From positions 1,142,444 to 1,206,443 of the forward strand of contig NZ_KN266207.1 of the NCBI RefSeq assembly GCF_000766945.1: DNA of 64,000 bases. Reading direction: 5' to 3'. Positions 1-7,789 of this stretch are shown in pieces; position 1 is the first letter of the stretch, and every line of letters begins with the position of its first letter. The DNA comes from Cellvibrio mixtus subsp. mixtus J3-8 (GTDB taxonomy: Bacteria; Pseudomonadota; Gammaproteobacteria; Pseudomonadales; Cellvibrionaceae). Both the position numbers and the translations under genes were made by a program. A model generated the notes under the pieces. It was not told where the DNA came from and searched no databases. It saw nothing but the letters and a program-made list of their open reading frames with translations.

Positions 1-644
1 TCAGCAGTTACCGTCGTTGTAATTATGGGTGATTCGACAACAGGATACCTAACACAATTGCGCCCATCACGCTTTGCCTGATAAAGCCATGCATCCACCC
101 GTTCAATAAATCCTTCATGGGTATCGCTATGATGACCACGAAATTCATCCACGCCTAAACTGGCAGTCACTGACAAGGATTGATTGTCGTACACCAGCGG
201 AGTGCCTTCAATGGCTTCGCGTAAACGCTCAGCAACATTTTTTGCCTGACGCAAGTCGGTGTTCGGCAACAAAACGACAAACTCTTCACCACCAAAACGA
301 CACGCATAATCCAATTTACGAACAACCAAAGTAATTTGTCGGGCAACCAGGACTAAAACCTGATTACCAATTTCATGCCCCCAGGTATCGTTAAACTTTT
401 TAAAGTGATCGATATCCAACACAATTAGGGAGAGAGCCTGGAATGAGCGGCGGCTACGTTCCATTTCAAGCGGCAAGGTATCTGAAAAAAAACGGAAATT
501 ATATAAACCGGTTAGCGCATCCGTACGCACCTGCTCTTTCAATAAATCAATTTCATCGCGCAAGCTTTGTAATTCATGTGAAAGCTTGCAAGGCGCATCG
601 CCCAGAGGGCATATATGCAATTCGGACGCAGGTGATGAATCCAT
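1..644 (-). CDS. Diguanylate cyclase (GGDEF domain), C-terminus beyond window edge
   Basis: Cytoplasmic enzyme expected to make cyclic di-GMP from two GTP. The frame opens at ATG 644 and stays open to base 1, so the C-terminal end is not seen. A short Cys-containing N-terminus and helical linker (about residues 1-40) leads into the GGDEF domain, which begins at DALTGLYN (42-49). The metal-binding D77 and D79 are present, as is the active-site signature GGEEF (118-122). An RKLD motif at 109-112, five residues before GGEEF, fits the RxxD inhibitory I-site, so product inhibition is likely. No sensor domain or membrane segment lies in the visible part. It could be soluble and partner-regulated, or carry another domain past the edge. 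Family call is firm; physiological role is unknown. Confidence 0.9.
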   Translation of the reverse strand, partial: MDSSPASELHICPLGDAPCKLSHELQSLRDEIDLLKEQVRTDALTGLYNFRFFSDTLPLEMERSRRSFQALSLIVLDIDHFKKFNDTWGHEIGNQVLVLVARQITLVVRKLDYACRFGGEEFVVLLPNTDLRQAKNVAERLREAIEGTPLVYDNQSLSVTASLGVDEFRGHHSDTHEGFIERVDAWLYQAKRDGRNCVRYPVVESPIITTTVTA

Positions 645-765
645 AAAGAGAATCAGAACAATAAATAATTAGATAAGGTGCCACAAGTCTAGACGATAGA
701 CTCCCTCACCACCAATCAAATTCACGACAGCTTATACCGAATCAGAGCAGCCCTGCGGCCCTTGA

Positions 766-1665
766 TCAATCACGATAAATTTTCAGTAAATCACCATAGT
801 GATCAATCCGTCGATCCCGTAAATACGGCCACATACGGCGCACTGTCTCACTGCGAGACAAATCCACAGCTATTACTTTTGTTTCTTCCTGGTCAGTAGT
901 TGCTTGGTAGAGAAACTCCCCTTGGGGACCCGCAATAAAACTACTACCCCAAAATTTCAATCCGGGGCCACCAGCAGGATCAGGCTCGTGGCCGACTCGA
1001 TTAACACTAATGACCGGTATACCATTTGCTATTGCATGTGCACGCTGTACAGTAATCCATGCTTCTCGTTGTCGGCGCTGCTCATCGTGTTTCTCTTGCG
1101 GGGACCAGCCAATGGCAGTTGGATAAATAAGCAAGTCAGCACCAGCCATCGCCATCAGCCTTGCAGCTTCAGGAAACCATTGATCCCAACACACCAAAAT
1201 GCCCAGTTTACCGACAGAAGTCTGGATCGGATGGAAACCCAAATCGCCCGGTGTGAAATAAAATTTTTCGTAGTAGCCCGGATCATCAGGAATATGCATC
1301 TTGCGATATTTACCCGCGATAGTACCGTCACGCTCGATAACCACAGCGGTATTATGATGCAACCCCACACCACGTTTTTCAAAGAGCGAAGCAACTATCA
1401 CAATATCAAGTTCACGAGCCAAAGCAGTTAGAGCATTTGTACTCGGGCCGGGAATGGGTTCAGCCAAATCAAAATGATCAGAAATTTCTTGCTGGCAAAA
1501 ATACAAGCCACGATGTAACTCCTGTAATACAACAAGCTCAGCCCCCTGCTTTGCGGCAATGCGGATTTGCTCGATCGATTTGGCAAAATTAGCAACCAGA
1601 TCAGCAGTACAGGATTGCTGTACCACGCCGACATTCAATAATTTATTGGGGTAATTTTTTTGCAT
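766..1665 (-). CDS. aguB: N-carbamoylputrescine amidase
   Basis: Nitrilase-superfamily enzyme that hydrolyses N-carbamoylputrescine to putrescine, CO2 and ammonia in the cytoplasm. The catalytic triad is visible as E49 (VVLQEL), K122 (YRKMHIPDD) and C159 (LVCWDQWFPEAAR). The 299-residue length is normal for the family. Its ATG directly follows the stop codon of the upstream agmatine deiminase gene with no spacer, which indicates translational coupling and supports this substrate over other nitrilase substrates. Together with the arginine decarboxylase near 40 kb it forms an arginine-agmatine-putrescine route. No clear intrinsic terminator is seen downstream. Confidence 0.95.
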   Translation of the reverse strand: MQKNYPNKLLNVGVVQQSCTADLVANFAKSIEQIRIAAKQGAELVVLQELHRGLYFCQQEISDHFDLAEPIPGPSTNALTALARELDIVIVASLFEKRGVGLHHNTAVVIERDGTIAGKYRKMHIPDDPGYYEKFYFTPGDLGFHPIQTSVGKLGILVCWDQWFPEAARLMAMAGADLLIYPTAIGWSPQEKHDEQRRQREAWITVQRAHAIANGIPVISVNRVGHEPDPAGGPGLKFWGSSFIAGPQGEFLYQATTDQEETKVIAVDLSRSETVRRMWPYLRDRRIDHYGDLLKIYRD

Positions 1666-2709
1666 TTAGAATTGCTCCAAAACACCTTCGGGAATTTGCA
1701 TGGTAATACAATGCAAGCTTCCACCCTGTTCAATCAATGATAAACATGGGATGCCCATAATTTCATAACCGGGAAACGCTTGTGAAACAACTTCCAATGC
1801 CTCTTCATCCATTGGTAAATCATAGATGGGAACTAACACTGCCTCGTTGATCACCAAAAAGTTCGCGTAAGTCGAGGGCAAACGTGAATCTGAATCACGT
1901 CCCAAAACCGGGCCAGACCAAGGTAACGGCAACAAGCGATAAGGTTCACCATCGGCATTGGTAAATGTTTTTAATTGTTCTTCCATTTTTTTTAGCGATG
2001 CGTAGTGCTCATCTTGCTGATCATCACAGGCGGTATAAACAATCGTGTTATTCGGACACAATCGGGCCAGGGTATCAATATGTCCATCAGTGTCATCACC
2101 GGCAAGATAACCGTGATCCAGCCAATTAATTTTACGCACACCGAAATCAGATTTTAAACGCGACTCAATGTCTTCTTTACTTAAATCCGGATTGCGATTT
2201 TTATTTAACAAGCAAGACGTGGTTGTCAGCAAAGTTCCTTGCCCATCCGTTTCTATAGAACCACCTTCCAATACCCAATCCCGAACTTCAAGCGATGCAT
2301 AAGGAAAAGCTTTTTGTGAAAATAACTGACGGGTAATTTGATCATCTTGTGCATGCGGAAATTTATTGCCCCAGCCATTAAATTTAAAATCCAATAATTT
2401 AAATCCATCCGGACTTTCCACTGTTAACGGACCATGATCCCTTGCCCATGTATCGTCGCTATTACAGGGATATAAATAAATGTATTCCAGCGGAGCACCC
2501 ATTGCATCCAACCGCGCACGTATTGATTCAAGCTCATCTTCAGGGGCTGCAATAACAACATCTGCATAATCACTAATAACGGTAGCAAGTGCTTCATAAA
2601 GCTCTGTCACTTCCTCCTGAATCCAGCCCCAGGGGGTATTTTTATGTGGCCAGGTAAGCAAGACGGCATCTTGCGGTTCCCATTCAGCGGGCAGACGTTG
2701 GCTTGACAT
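1666..2709 (-). CDS. aguA: Agmatine deiminase
   Basis: Peptidyl-arginine-deiminase-type hydrolase converting agmatine to N-carbamoylputrescine and ammonia. Family motifs are present: WARDHGP, the GGSIETDGQG loop, GHIDTLARL, and a C-terminal GGSLHCIT motif whose Cys (about residue 334 of 347) is the expected nucleophile. An upstream in-frame GTG (2718) would add three residues, but ATG 2709 is preceded by GAGGTG at good spacing and gives the usual MSSQRLPAEW-type N-terminus, so I chose it. The stop codon abuts the aguB start, making an aguA-aguB operon. A hairpin terminator from the preceding lipoprotein gene lies just upstream, so the aguA promoter must lie within or close to that short spacer. 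Confidence 0.95.
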   Translation of the reverse strand: MSSQRLPAEWEPQDAVLLTWPHKNTPWGWIQEEVTELYEALATVISDYADVVIAAPEDELESIRARLDAMGAPLEYIYLYPCNSDDTWARDHGPLTVESPDGFKLLDFKFNGWGNKFPHAQDDQITRQLFSQKAFPYASLEVRDWVLEGGSIETDGQGTLLTTTSCLLNKNRNPDLSKEDIESRLKSDFGVRKINWLDHGYLAGDDTDGHIDTLARLCPNNTIVYTACDDQQDEHYASLKKMEEQLKTFTNADGEPYRLLPLPWSGPVLGRDSDSRLPSTYANFLVINEAVLVPIYDLPMDEEALEVVSQAFPGYEIMGIPCLSLIEQGGSLHCITMQIPEGVLEQF

Positions 2710-2731
2710 AAAAAACACCTCATGAAAATAA

Positions 2732-2756
2732 AATGGCCAGATTAAGGCTGGCCATT
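2732..2756 (-). terminator. Intrinsic terminator after the 2.8-3.4 kb lipoprotein gene
   Basis: A perfect 9-bp stem (AATGGCCAG pairing with CTGGCCATT) with a 7-nt loop is followed on the minus strand by TTATTTT. It lies between the stop of the upstream lipoprotein gene and the aguA start, so it should isolate the two. Confidence 0.75.
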
Positions 2757-2802
2757 ATAAACAAGCTATATGATGGGTTCACGACAGATTTGAAGTAACG
2801 GA

Positions 2803-3357
2803 TTAATTAGCAGGCTGAATGGTTTCTTTGGCTGGCAGCGAAATAATTCCATCCGCCCCCACTGACTTACCATTTCCCCCTTTTTGTGGTTTGGCAACGG
2901 GACTCCCTACTTGCACGATTGCAGTAATAACCCTGCTATCACGCTGTCCATTTTGAATAATACTGGCCTGCAAATTAACGTAATAACGCCCGATTGCTGG
3001 CGCGTTGATCTGAATGGGCAGTTTATAATCTGTTTCCCGGGTCAGTAAAAACTCAAAATGACCTGGAGACGAAACCAGCTCTAACCCGGCTCCTGCTGTT
3101 ACATCTACCTGCATAACACCGCCCATTGGTGGTGCCGACAAAACCAGTTCAAAGTTGCCTACCCCGGGCGTGTCCAGAAAAAATGGTTGGGGGGTTTTCA
3201 ATGTGATGGATGCACCCGGTTTGGCAAGATGCGTTCGCGGTTCACTTTTTTGCGCAGGCGAAACTTGTGTATCAGGCGTGTCACATGCCGATAATGAAAC
3301 TGCTAATATACCAATAAGCCCTGCCAATGCAGCCTTCCAAAAACATTCTCTATCCAT
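2803..3357 (-). CDS. Predicted lipoprotein of unknown function
   Basis: A 184-residue protein with a type II signal peptide: a charged N-terminus, a hydrophobic stretch and a lipobox LSAC ending at about residue 25, so it is probably a lipidated envelope protein. The mature part begins with a polar linker, followed by a region rich in alternating hydrophobic residues (about 45-155) that looks like a beta-sandwich or Ig-like fold. The C-terminus is Gly/Lys-rich and polar. I do not recognise a family. The start has an AGGT-type ribosome site. It lies downstream of the metalloprotease-like lipoprotein on the same strand (about 90 bp apart) and ends before its own hairpin terminator. The two may be functionally linked, but this is inference. 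Confidence 0.7.
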   Translation of the reverse strand: MDRECFWKAALAGLIGILAVSLSACDTPDTQVSPAQKSEPRTHLAKPGASITLKTPQPFFLDTPGVGNFELVLSAPPMGGVMQVDVTAGAGLELVSSPGHFEFLLTRETDYKLPIQINAPAIGRYYVNLQASIIQNGQRDSRVITAIVQVGSPVAKPQKGGNGKSVGADGIISLPAKETIQPAN

Positions 3358-3444
3358 CTTTCAATTACCTGTTTAAGTAGTTACCTGGCGGCATAGTTAG
3401 TGCGTAGTTAAATGCATAGTTAGTAAATTAAGCCAGCAACATCG

Positions 3445-5190
3445 CTAATTCAAAAATTGTGCGCGCACATCAAAGCAAGCTGTCATTGGCACGCTGTCAT
3501 CGCCATCTTTTGCACGTGCATCCACCAATTCCAGTACATAGGTTCCTGCCGATAAAAACCGGGAAAAGCTTTCCTGATCGGCTGCTGGACCTTCAGCAAA
3601 CCCAATTAATATCCCACGACGATAAAGATAAAAATCAGGGTCTGCTGTGCCAGAATCATCTGCGGTTTCCACGGCGGAAAATTGGTAGGTTCCCGCACTT
3701 GCAACAGTCAATAAAAAATATTGGGCGACGGCCAATTTGTTATAGGAACCAAAGCGATTACTACTGCAAACTTTCACCGGGTTATTGTTCAATGGCAATG
3801 TTTTATAAACCGGCAAATTTTCCGTATAACCACCGGAATTACTTTCTCCCGCACCAAACTCATCCGTAACTTCTATATTTTGCTCAAGCAATAAACTATT
3901 AAAATGGGTAGCTTGTGCCGGCAATTTTTTGCGTAATTGATCAGCAAAGGTATAAATAGAAATCAAACCACTGGTGCCTGCATAATTTTCAGCGCTGATA
4001 ACCTGAAAAATATCCGAGAAATCACGCGCACTTTTACCACTGCTACTGGTATAGAAGTTATAGATAACGGATTGCACCGAAGCTTCTGAGTACCACCCCC
4101 TGGTACCGCTATTTTTTCTACTAACATCATTGAAAAAACCATCCGCTTGTTGTTGGCCACTGGAGTCACGATAGCTGGCATCATCCAGCATCATTGCAGA
4201 AAAAGCATTTGCAAAACCTTCAGACATGGCCACACGCAGATCCAGTTTATCATCGTGCGAGTGATCCCCGCCGATACTGTCTGAACGCGCAAAGCTCGCT
4301 TCTATATAGTGTCCCCATTCATGCAACAGGACGTGGCGGTCATATTCATCAGTATCATTATTTTCATCGCCTAAAATATAAATGGCATCACCGCCAAAAT
4401 AACTGGTACCAATTTCACCGAGGCTACGATCACCTTCCGCAGCTCTGTTTTTAACACTCCAACGTAATTCCAATGGCGGAAAATCCTCAAGGTTTCCAGC
4501 CGCCTGAAAACGCGTTACCCCTTCATAAAGCGTATCCAGAATTGCAAAAGGGGCAGCAACGCGCGCGTCAGTGTATCCATTGCCACCCCACCCCGACGAC
4601 GCATGCAAGTTACGCACTGCGTTTGCATTCGTTGCGGCAACCAAACTGCCGATCATGGAATAAAGCGAATTGCCATTAGTATTGTCAGTCACCTTAAAAT
4701 TCCAACCCGGCGATTGGGTACGCAATAATTGTGCTTTTACCCTGACTTTCACCAATTTATTGCGTGCAGCACCAAGTGAGTAATGACCGTCACTATCACT
4801 TACGGTGCTTGCCAGGATCAGATTATTTTCATCCAGCAATTCCACCAGCAAGCCTCGCCCAGCACGCGCAAAAACAGCTGAATAATCCAGGCCCCTGGTA
4901 CTGTGGGGAACAAAATCATAGGTAATTTTCCCACTAATATTCACGACTGCAGACACAGAGGAATTACTACTGGCAAGGGACCTGCCATTTGAAGAGCCGG
5001 TACTCGATAAACTGTTCGCATTTGCAGAAGAAGCAATTATCGATGAAGAAGAATTACTGCCCGGAATAAGATTTGAGCCGGATGAGCCGCCCCCGCCACC
5101 ACACGCTGTTATCAGTATTACCGTTAATAAAATTGAAAATCTGCGCATAGGCTCCACAACAATAGAAATCGCAGTAGTAACACGAACCAT
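3445..5190 (-). CDS. Lipoprotein with HExxH metalloprotease-like core and PPC-like C-terminus
   Basis: A 581-residue protein with a lipobox LITAC (C30) followed by a Gly run and a long Ser/Asn-rich linker (about 31-80), a design common for surface lipoproteins of cellulolytic gammaproteobacteria. Residues 85-160 resemble a carboxypeptidase-regulatory or Ig-like domain. The central domain contains HEWGH (290-294), an HExxH zinc motif, and a later glutamate in SEGFANAF (E324) that could be the third ligand. Residues about 475-575 look like a pre-peptidase C-terminal beta-sandwich. Start 5190 has AGGAG six bases upstream. An internal ATG at 5148 (MRRFSILL) would give a more typical signal peptide. 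Proteolysis is inferred from motifs only; no substrate is suggested. Confidence 0.75.
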   Translation of the reverse strand: MVRVTTAISIVVEPMRRFSILLTVILITACGGGGGSSGSNLIPGSNSSSSIIASSANANSLSSTGSSNGRSLASSNSSVSAVVNISGKITYDFVPHSTRGLDYSAVFARAGRGLLVELLDENNLILASTVSDSDGHYSLGAARNKLVKVRVKAQLLRTQSPGWNFKVTDNTNGNSLYSMIGSLVAATNANAVRNLHASSGWGGNGYTDARVAAPFAILDTLYEGVTRFQAAGNLEDFPPLELRWSVKNRAAEGDRSLGEIGTSYFGGDAIYILGDENNDTDEYDRHVLLHEWGHYIEASFARSDSIGGDHSHDDKLDLRVAMSEGFANAFSAMMLDDASYRDSSGQQQADGFFNDVSRKNSGTRGWYSEASVQSVIYNFYTSSSGKSARDFSDIFQVISAENYAGTSGLISIYTFADQLRKKLPAQATHFNSLLLEQNIEVTDEFGAGESNSGGYTENLPVYKTLPLNNNPVKVCSSNRFGSYNKLAVAQYFLLTVASAGTYQFSAVETADDSGTADPDFYLYRRGILIGFAEGPAADQESFSRFLSAGTYVLELVDARAKDGDDSVPMTACFDVRAQFLN

Positions 5191-5204
5191 GCCTAACTCC
5201 TGCT

Positions 5205-5399
5205 TTACCTGATCCTGAAGCCCTTGAAGGCGATAAACACCATAACGGCAAGCATAGCCAAAATATTAATGAAGGACATAAAACAGCCAAGGCGACGATG
5301 GTTATTCCATCCCATATTTGGCGGCACGATGGGATTAGCTATCGACATCAGAAAGCAGCTGCCTATAATATCGACCAAAACCAATCGCTCCCCACCCAT
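5205..5399 (-). CDS. Possible small membrane protein
   Basis: A 64-codon frame with a long hydrophobic C-terminal segment (about residues 38-58) and a basic tail. It ends 14 bases before the metalloprotease-like gene on the same strand, with that gene's ribosome site in the gap. Its putative ATG lacks a Shine-Dalgarno sequence, and the frame sits in the head-to-head region with the J-domain gene, so it may be only a promoter region. Reported because of its position and hydrophobic pattern; low confidence. Confidence 0.25.
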   Translation of the reverse strand: MGGERLVLVDIIGSCFLMSIANPIVPPNMGWNNHRRLGCFMSFINILAMLAVMVFIAFKGFRIR

Positions 5400-5408
5400 G
5401 GAGGCTCT

Positions 5409-5927
5409 GTGCTTCTTAAACTTCTGTTTTTTGCCGTTATAGTGACCTGTGTCATCATCTTTTTTGGTCGCTATAAAAAAATGAATGATGAACAAAAACG
5501 CAAAGCACTGTGGCGTGCAGGTGTTGGAGCTTTTTTAGGTGTATTAGTTCTATTGGTGATGTTTCAAAAAATGCACTGGATCGGCGCAGCTATAGCGGCA
5601 TTGATTCCATTCCTGCGCAATGCATATGGGTTGGTCGCGCAAATATTGCCATTTTGGTTACAACACAAAAAAACGCAGCAAAGCCAAAACACACAGCAAG
5701 AACAATCCCCGCCAGCCACATCCCCGAATAATATGGCGATAACAGAAGCCCAGGACATTCTTGGTTTAACGGGTGATATTTACAAAGGCGATATTACTGT
5801 CGCTATGGTTCAGGACGCGCACCGCCGCCTGATCCAAAAGCTACATCCTGATCGCGGTGGCAATGATTACCTTGCGGCTAAAATTAACCAGGCCAGGGAT
5901 TCACTGCTGAAAATCCTGAAAAGCTAA
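5409..5927 (+). CDS. Membrane-anchored J-domain protein
   Basis: A 172-residue protein with hydrophobic segments at about 2-20, 30-47 and 50-78, a polar Gln-rich linker, and a C-terminal J-like domain containing the HPD motif (QKLHPDRGG). The arrangement resembles TIM14/Pam18-type or DnaJ-like membrane co-chaperones that stimulate an Hsp70 ATPase at the membrane. The start is uncertain. I chose GTG 5409 because GGAGG lies four bases before it and the protein then opens with a membrane segment. An earlier in-frame ATG at 5298 would add a polar extension with no membrane character. Its stop is 10 bp from the convergent cmoM stop. The partner Hsp70 is not in this window. Confidence 0.7.
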   Translation: MLLKLLFFAVIVTCVIIFFGRYKKMNDEQKRKALWRAGVGAFLGVLVLLVMFQKMHWIGAAIAALIPFLRNAYGLVAQILPFWLQHKKTQQSQNTQQEQSPPATSPNNMAITEAQDILGLTGDIYKGDITVAMVQDAHRRLIQKLHPDRGGNDYLAAKINQARDSLLKILKS

Positions 5928-5937
5928 CCTGTAGCGT

Positions 5938-6750
5938 TTATTTATTGTGCTCCTGCAACAATAAATGTATATATCGCCCCAGCGAGCGATAAGGTTCCTG
6001 TTGCGAAAATTCCAATTCCAGTTGTAGCAACGTATCAGGTTCACGCGCACGGTGCTCTTCATTAAAAATATAATCGTGGAACACTCGAATACCACTGTGA
6101 CACAAGGTCGATAGCGGTAATTGCCTTACCCATTCCAATACCTGTGCCGGATTTTGTGGATTAATCGGTGTGAGGCTACCACGCGAACCGCCGTAATCCT
6201 GATTGATAATTTTTTTGAAATTGGTGCGTAACAAGTTTTTATAGATTAATGAATGCACGTTATAAAAAGTCAGCGATAAAAAAGCACCCGGAGCAAGGTA
6301 ATCCAGCAAACACGGCAACAGTTGTTGCGGCTCCTGTAACCACTCCATCACCGCGTGGCAGATAACAAAATCAAACTGGTTTTTACCATTAAGGTGTAAA
6401 TGTAAATCTTGTATGGATGAATGAACCAACGTGATTTTATTTTCCAGGTTCAGCGTTTTTATTGGTTCTTCTGCAAGCTTGAGCATTTCAGCAGAAATAT
6501 CGCAAATCACTACGTCATGCCCGGCTTTGGCCCACTGAAGGGAAAATTGCCCTTGTCCACCACCAGCATCCAGGATACGCCAGGCTTTCACAGGATTGGA
6601 TGCAGACGGATAAACCGGTAAATGCGCCTTACAATCGCGCTCCAATACAGCGAGGCGAATATCACCCTTTAGTCCACCATAGATATTTTTTTTGAAACGC
6701 CGGGCGAGATCGTCGAAATTGCGATCTTGCTGTATTGATTCTTTTGCCAT
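5938..6750 (-). CDS. cmoM: tRNA 5-carboxymethoxyuridine methyltransferase
   Basis: SAM-dependent class I methyltransferase of the CmoM (SmtA) family, which methylates cmo5U at the tRNA wobble position to mcmo5U. The N-terminal DRNFDDLARRFKKNIYGG matches the family-specific opening. Motif I (ILDAGGGQGQFSL) binds SAM, followed by the acidic loop VVICDISAEML and the FVICHAVMEWL region. The frame extends upstream to 6816, but those 22 residues do not fit the family and would overlap the divergent GIY-YIG gene, so I took ATG 6750 (270 residues). Its divergent neighbours include another probable tRNA-uridine modification gene, which fits a shared translation theme. Confidence 0.88.
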   Translation of the reverse strand: MAKESIQQDRNFDDLARRFKKNIYGGLKGDIRLAVLERDCKAHLPVYPSASNPVKAWRILDAGGGQGQFSLQWAKAGHDVVICDISAEMLKLAEEPIKTLNLENKITLVHSSIQDLHLHLNGKNQFDFVICHAVMEWLQEPQQLLPCLLDYLAPGAFLSLTFYNVHSLIYKNLLRTNFKKIINQDYGGSRGSLTPINPQNPAQVLEWVRQLPLSTLCHSGIRVFHDYIFNEEHRAREPDTLLQLELEFSQQEPYRSLGRYIHLLLQEHNK

Positions 6751-6802
6751 TCGCCACTCGGGTAAATAAAATTGTCGATTCAATCCTGCCAGCCAGATTT
6801 TT

Positions 6803-7141
6803 ATGACCGCAGCCAATAACTGGTTTGTTTACATGATCCTGACCAGTGATCAACAAGTTTACACTGGAATCACTACCGATATGGCGCGGCGTTGGCGCGA
6901 ACATACATCCGGTAAAGCCGGTGCCCGTTATTTTCGCGGACGCACCCCACAACAATTGTGTTACCTGGAAACGGAACATTCACGGTCAAGTGCAAGCCAG
7001 CGTGAAGCAGCAATCAAGGCGATGAATGCAAAGGCAAAACGTTTATTGATTGAACAGTATGCAGCACAAACGCAGGCGTATCTTGTACACCATCAATTGC
7101 AAGAGCTTAATCAAACTGCCACAAATAGTGCTATTTCATGA
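6803..7141 (+). CDS. GIY-YIG nuclease superfamily protein (YhbQ-like)
   Basis: A 112-residue protein of the UPF0213/YhbQ type. The GIY-YIG core appears as FVYMILTSDQQVYTGIT (about residues 9-25), followed by the conserved arginine helix MARRWREHTSG and the KAGARYFRGR loop. The family is a single-domain relative of DNA-cleaving GIY-YIG enzymes; the true substrate is not well settled. Its stop overlaps the next start in ATGA, so the DTW-type gene is translationally coupled to it. Start ATG 6803 lies close to the divergent cmoM start, leaving a short shared promoter. Confidence 0.85.
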   Translation: MTAANNWFVYMILTSDQQVYTGITTDMARRWREHTSGKAGARYFRGRTPQQLCYLETEHSRSSASQREAAIKAMNAKAKRLLIEQYAAQTQAYLVHHQLQELNQTATNSAIS

Positions 7142-7764
7142 ATCCTGCTGCAAAACGTATTAACTGTGATCGTTGCCTGCGCCCATTGCGCAATTGCATT
7201 TGCAGTTTGGTAAACATCCACAACAATATGATTGAATTATTGATATTGCAGGATAAAACCGAAGCAGTTAATGCCAAAAATACGGCGGGTTTATTACATC
7301 TATGCCTAAAAAACAGCCAGCTTTATAAGCTCAATTCCGATGAATCTATGGCAACCGCTGAGCTTGATCGCCTATTATTTGCTAGCGGCAAACAACCATT
7401 GCTGCTCTATCCGCCCACCCGCGATGCAGCGGCGTTGGGATTGGAAATGCCACTGCCCGCACCTGATATCAGGCAAATTGGCCCCAATGGTTTACGGTTG
7501 GTAGTTATAGATGCAACCTGGCGAAAAAGCCGCAAGATGCTCTATAAAAATCGACCATTGCAAACTCTGCCGCGCCTGGCATTGGAAAATCCACCGGACT
7601 CCCTATATCTAATCAGGAAAGCCGGCAACAAAAATCAGCTTTCCACGCTGGAGGCAAGTTGTTACGCTCTACAGCAACTCGAACAGGACCTTGTTGATTA
7701 CTCGGCATTGCTGGACAGTATGCAGCGTTTTGTGACCCAGCAATTCACCTTTCGCCCTGTATAA
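7138..7764 (+). CDS. DTW-domain tRNA-uridine aminocarboxypropyltransferase
   Basis: A 208-residue member of the DTW family (TapT/YfiP-like), enzymes that transfer the aminocarboxypropyl group of SAM to uridine in tRNA to form acp3U. The N-terminal zinc-type cysteine pattern CDRCLRPLRNCIC is clear, and the signature region reads DATWRKSRKM, so the family triad DTW appears as D-A-T-W, a known kind of variation. The later region around RKAGNKNQLSTLEA is also typical. It overlaps the GIY-YIG gene by four bases. With cmoM adjacent, two tRNA-uridine modification enzymes flank the YhbQ-like gene. Confidence 0.82.
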   Translation: MNPAAKRINCDRCLRPLRNCICSLVNIHNNMIELLILQDKTEAVNAKNTAGLLHLCLKNSQLYKLNSDESMATAELDRLLFASGKQPLLLYPPTRDAAALGLEMPLPAPDIRQIGPNGLRLVVIDATWRKSRKMLYKNRPLQTLPRLALENPPDSLYLIRKAGNKNQLSTLEASCYALQQLEQDLVDYSALLDSMQRFVTQQFTFRPV

Positions 7765-7789
7765 ACCCCTATTTTTTCAGAGATACGCT

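Noticed and set aside
686-702. Inverted repeat AGTCTA/TAGACT between the GGDEF gene and aguB
   Set aside because: Short stem without a T run; could be chance and no operator family is recognised.
5298-5408. Longer N-terminus for the J-domain protein
   Set aside because: It would place a polar, His-rich stretch before the membrane anchor and lacks a ribosome site; GTG 5409 with GGAGG is better.
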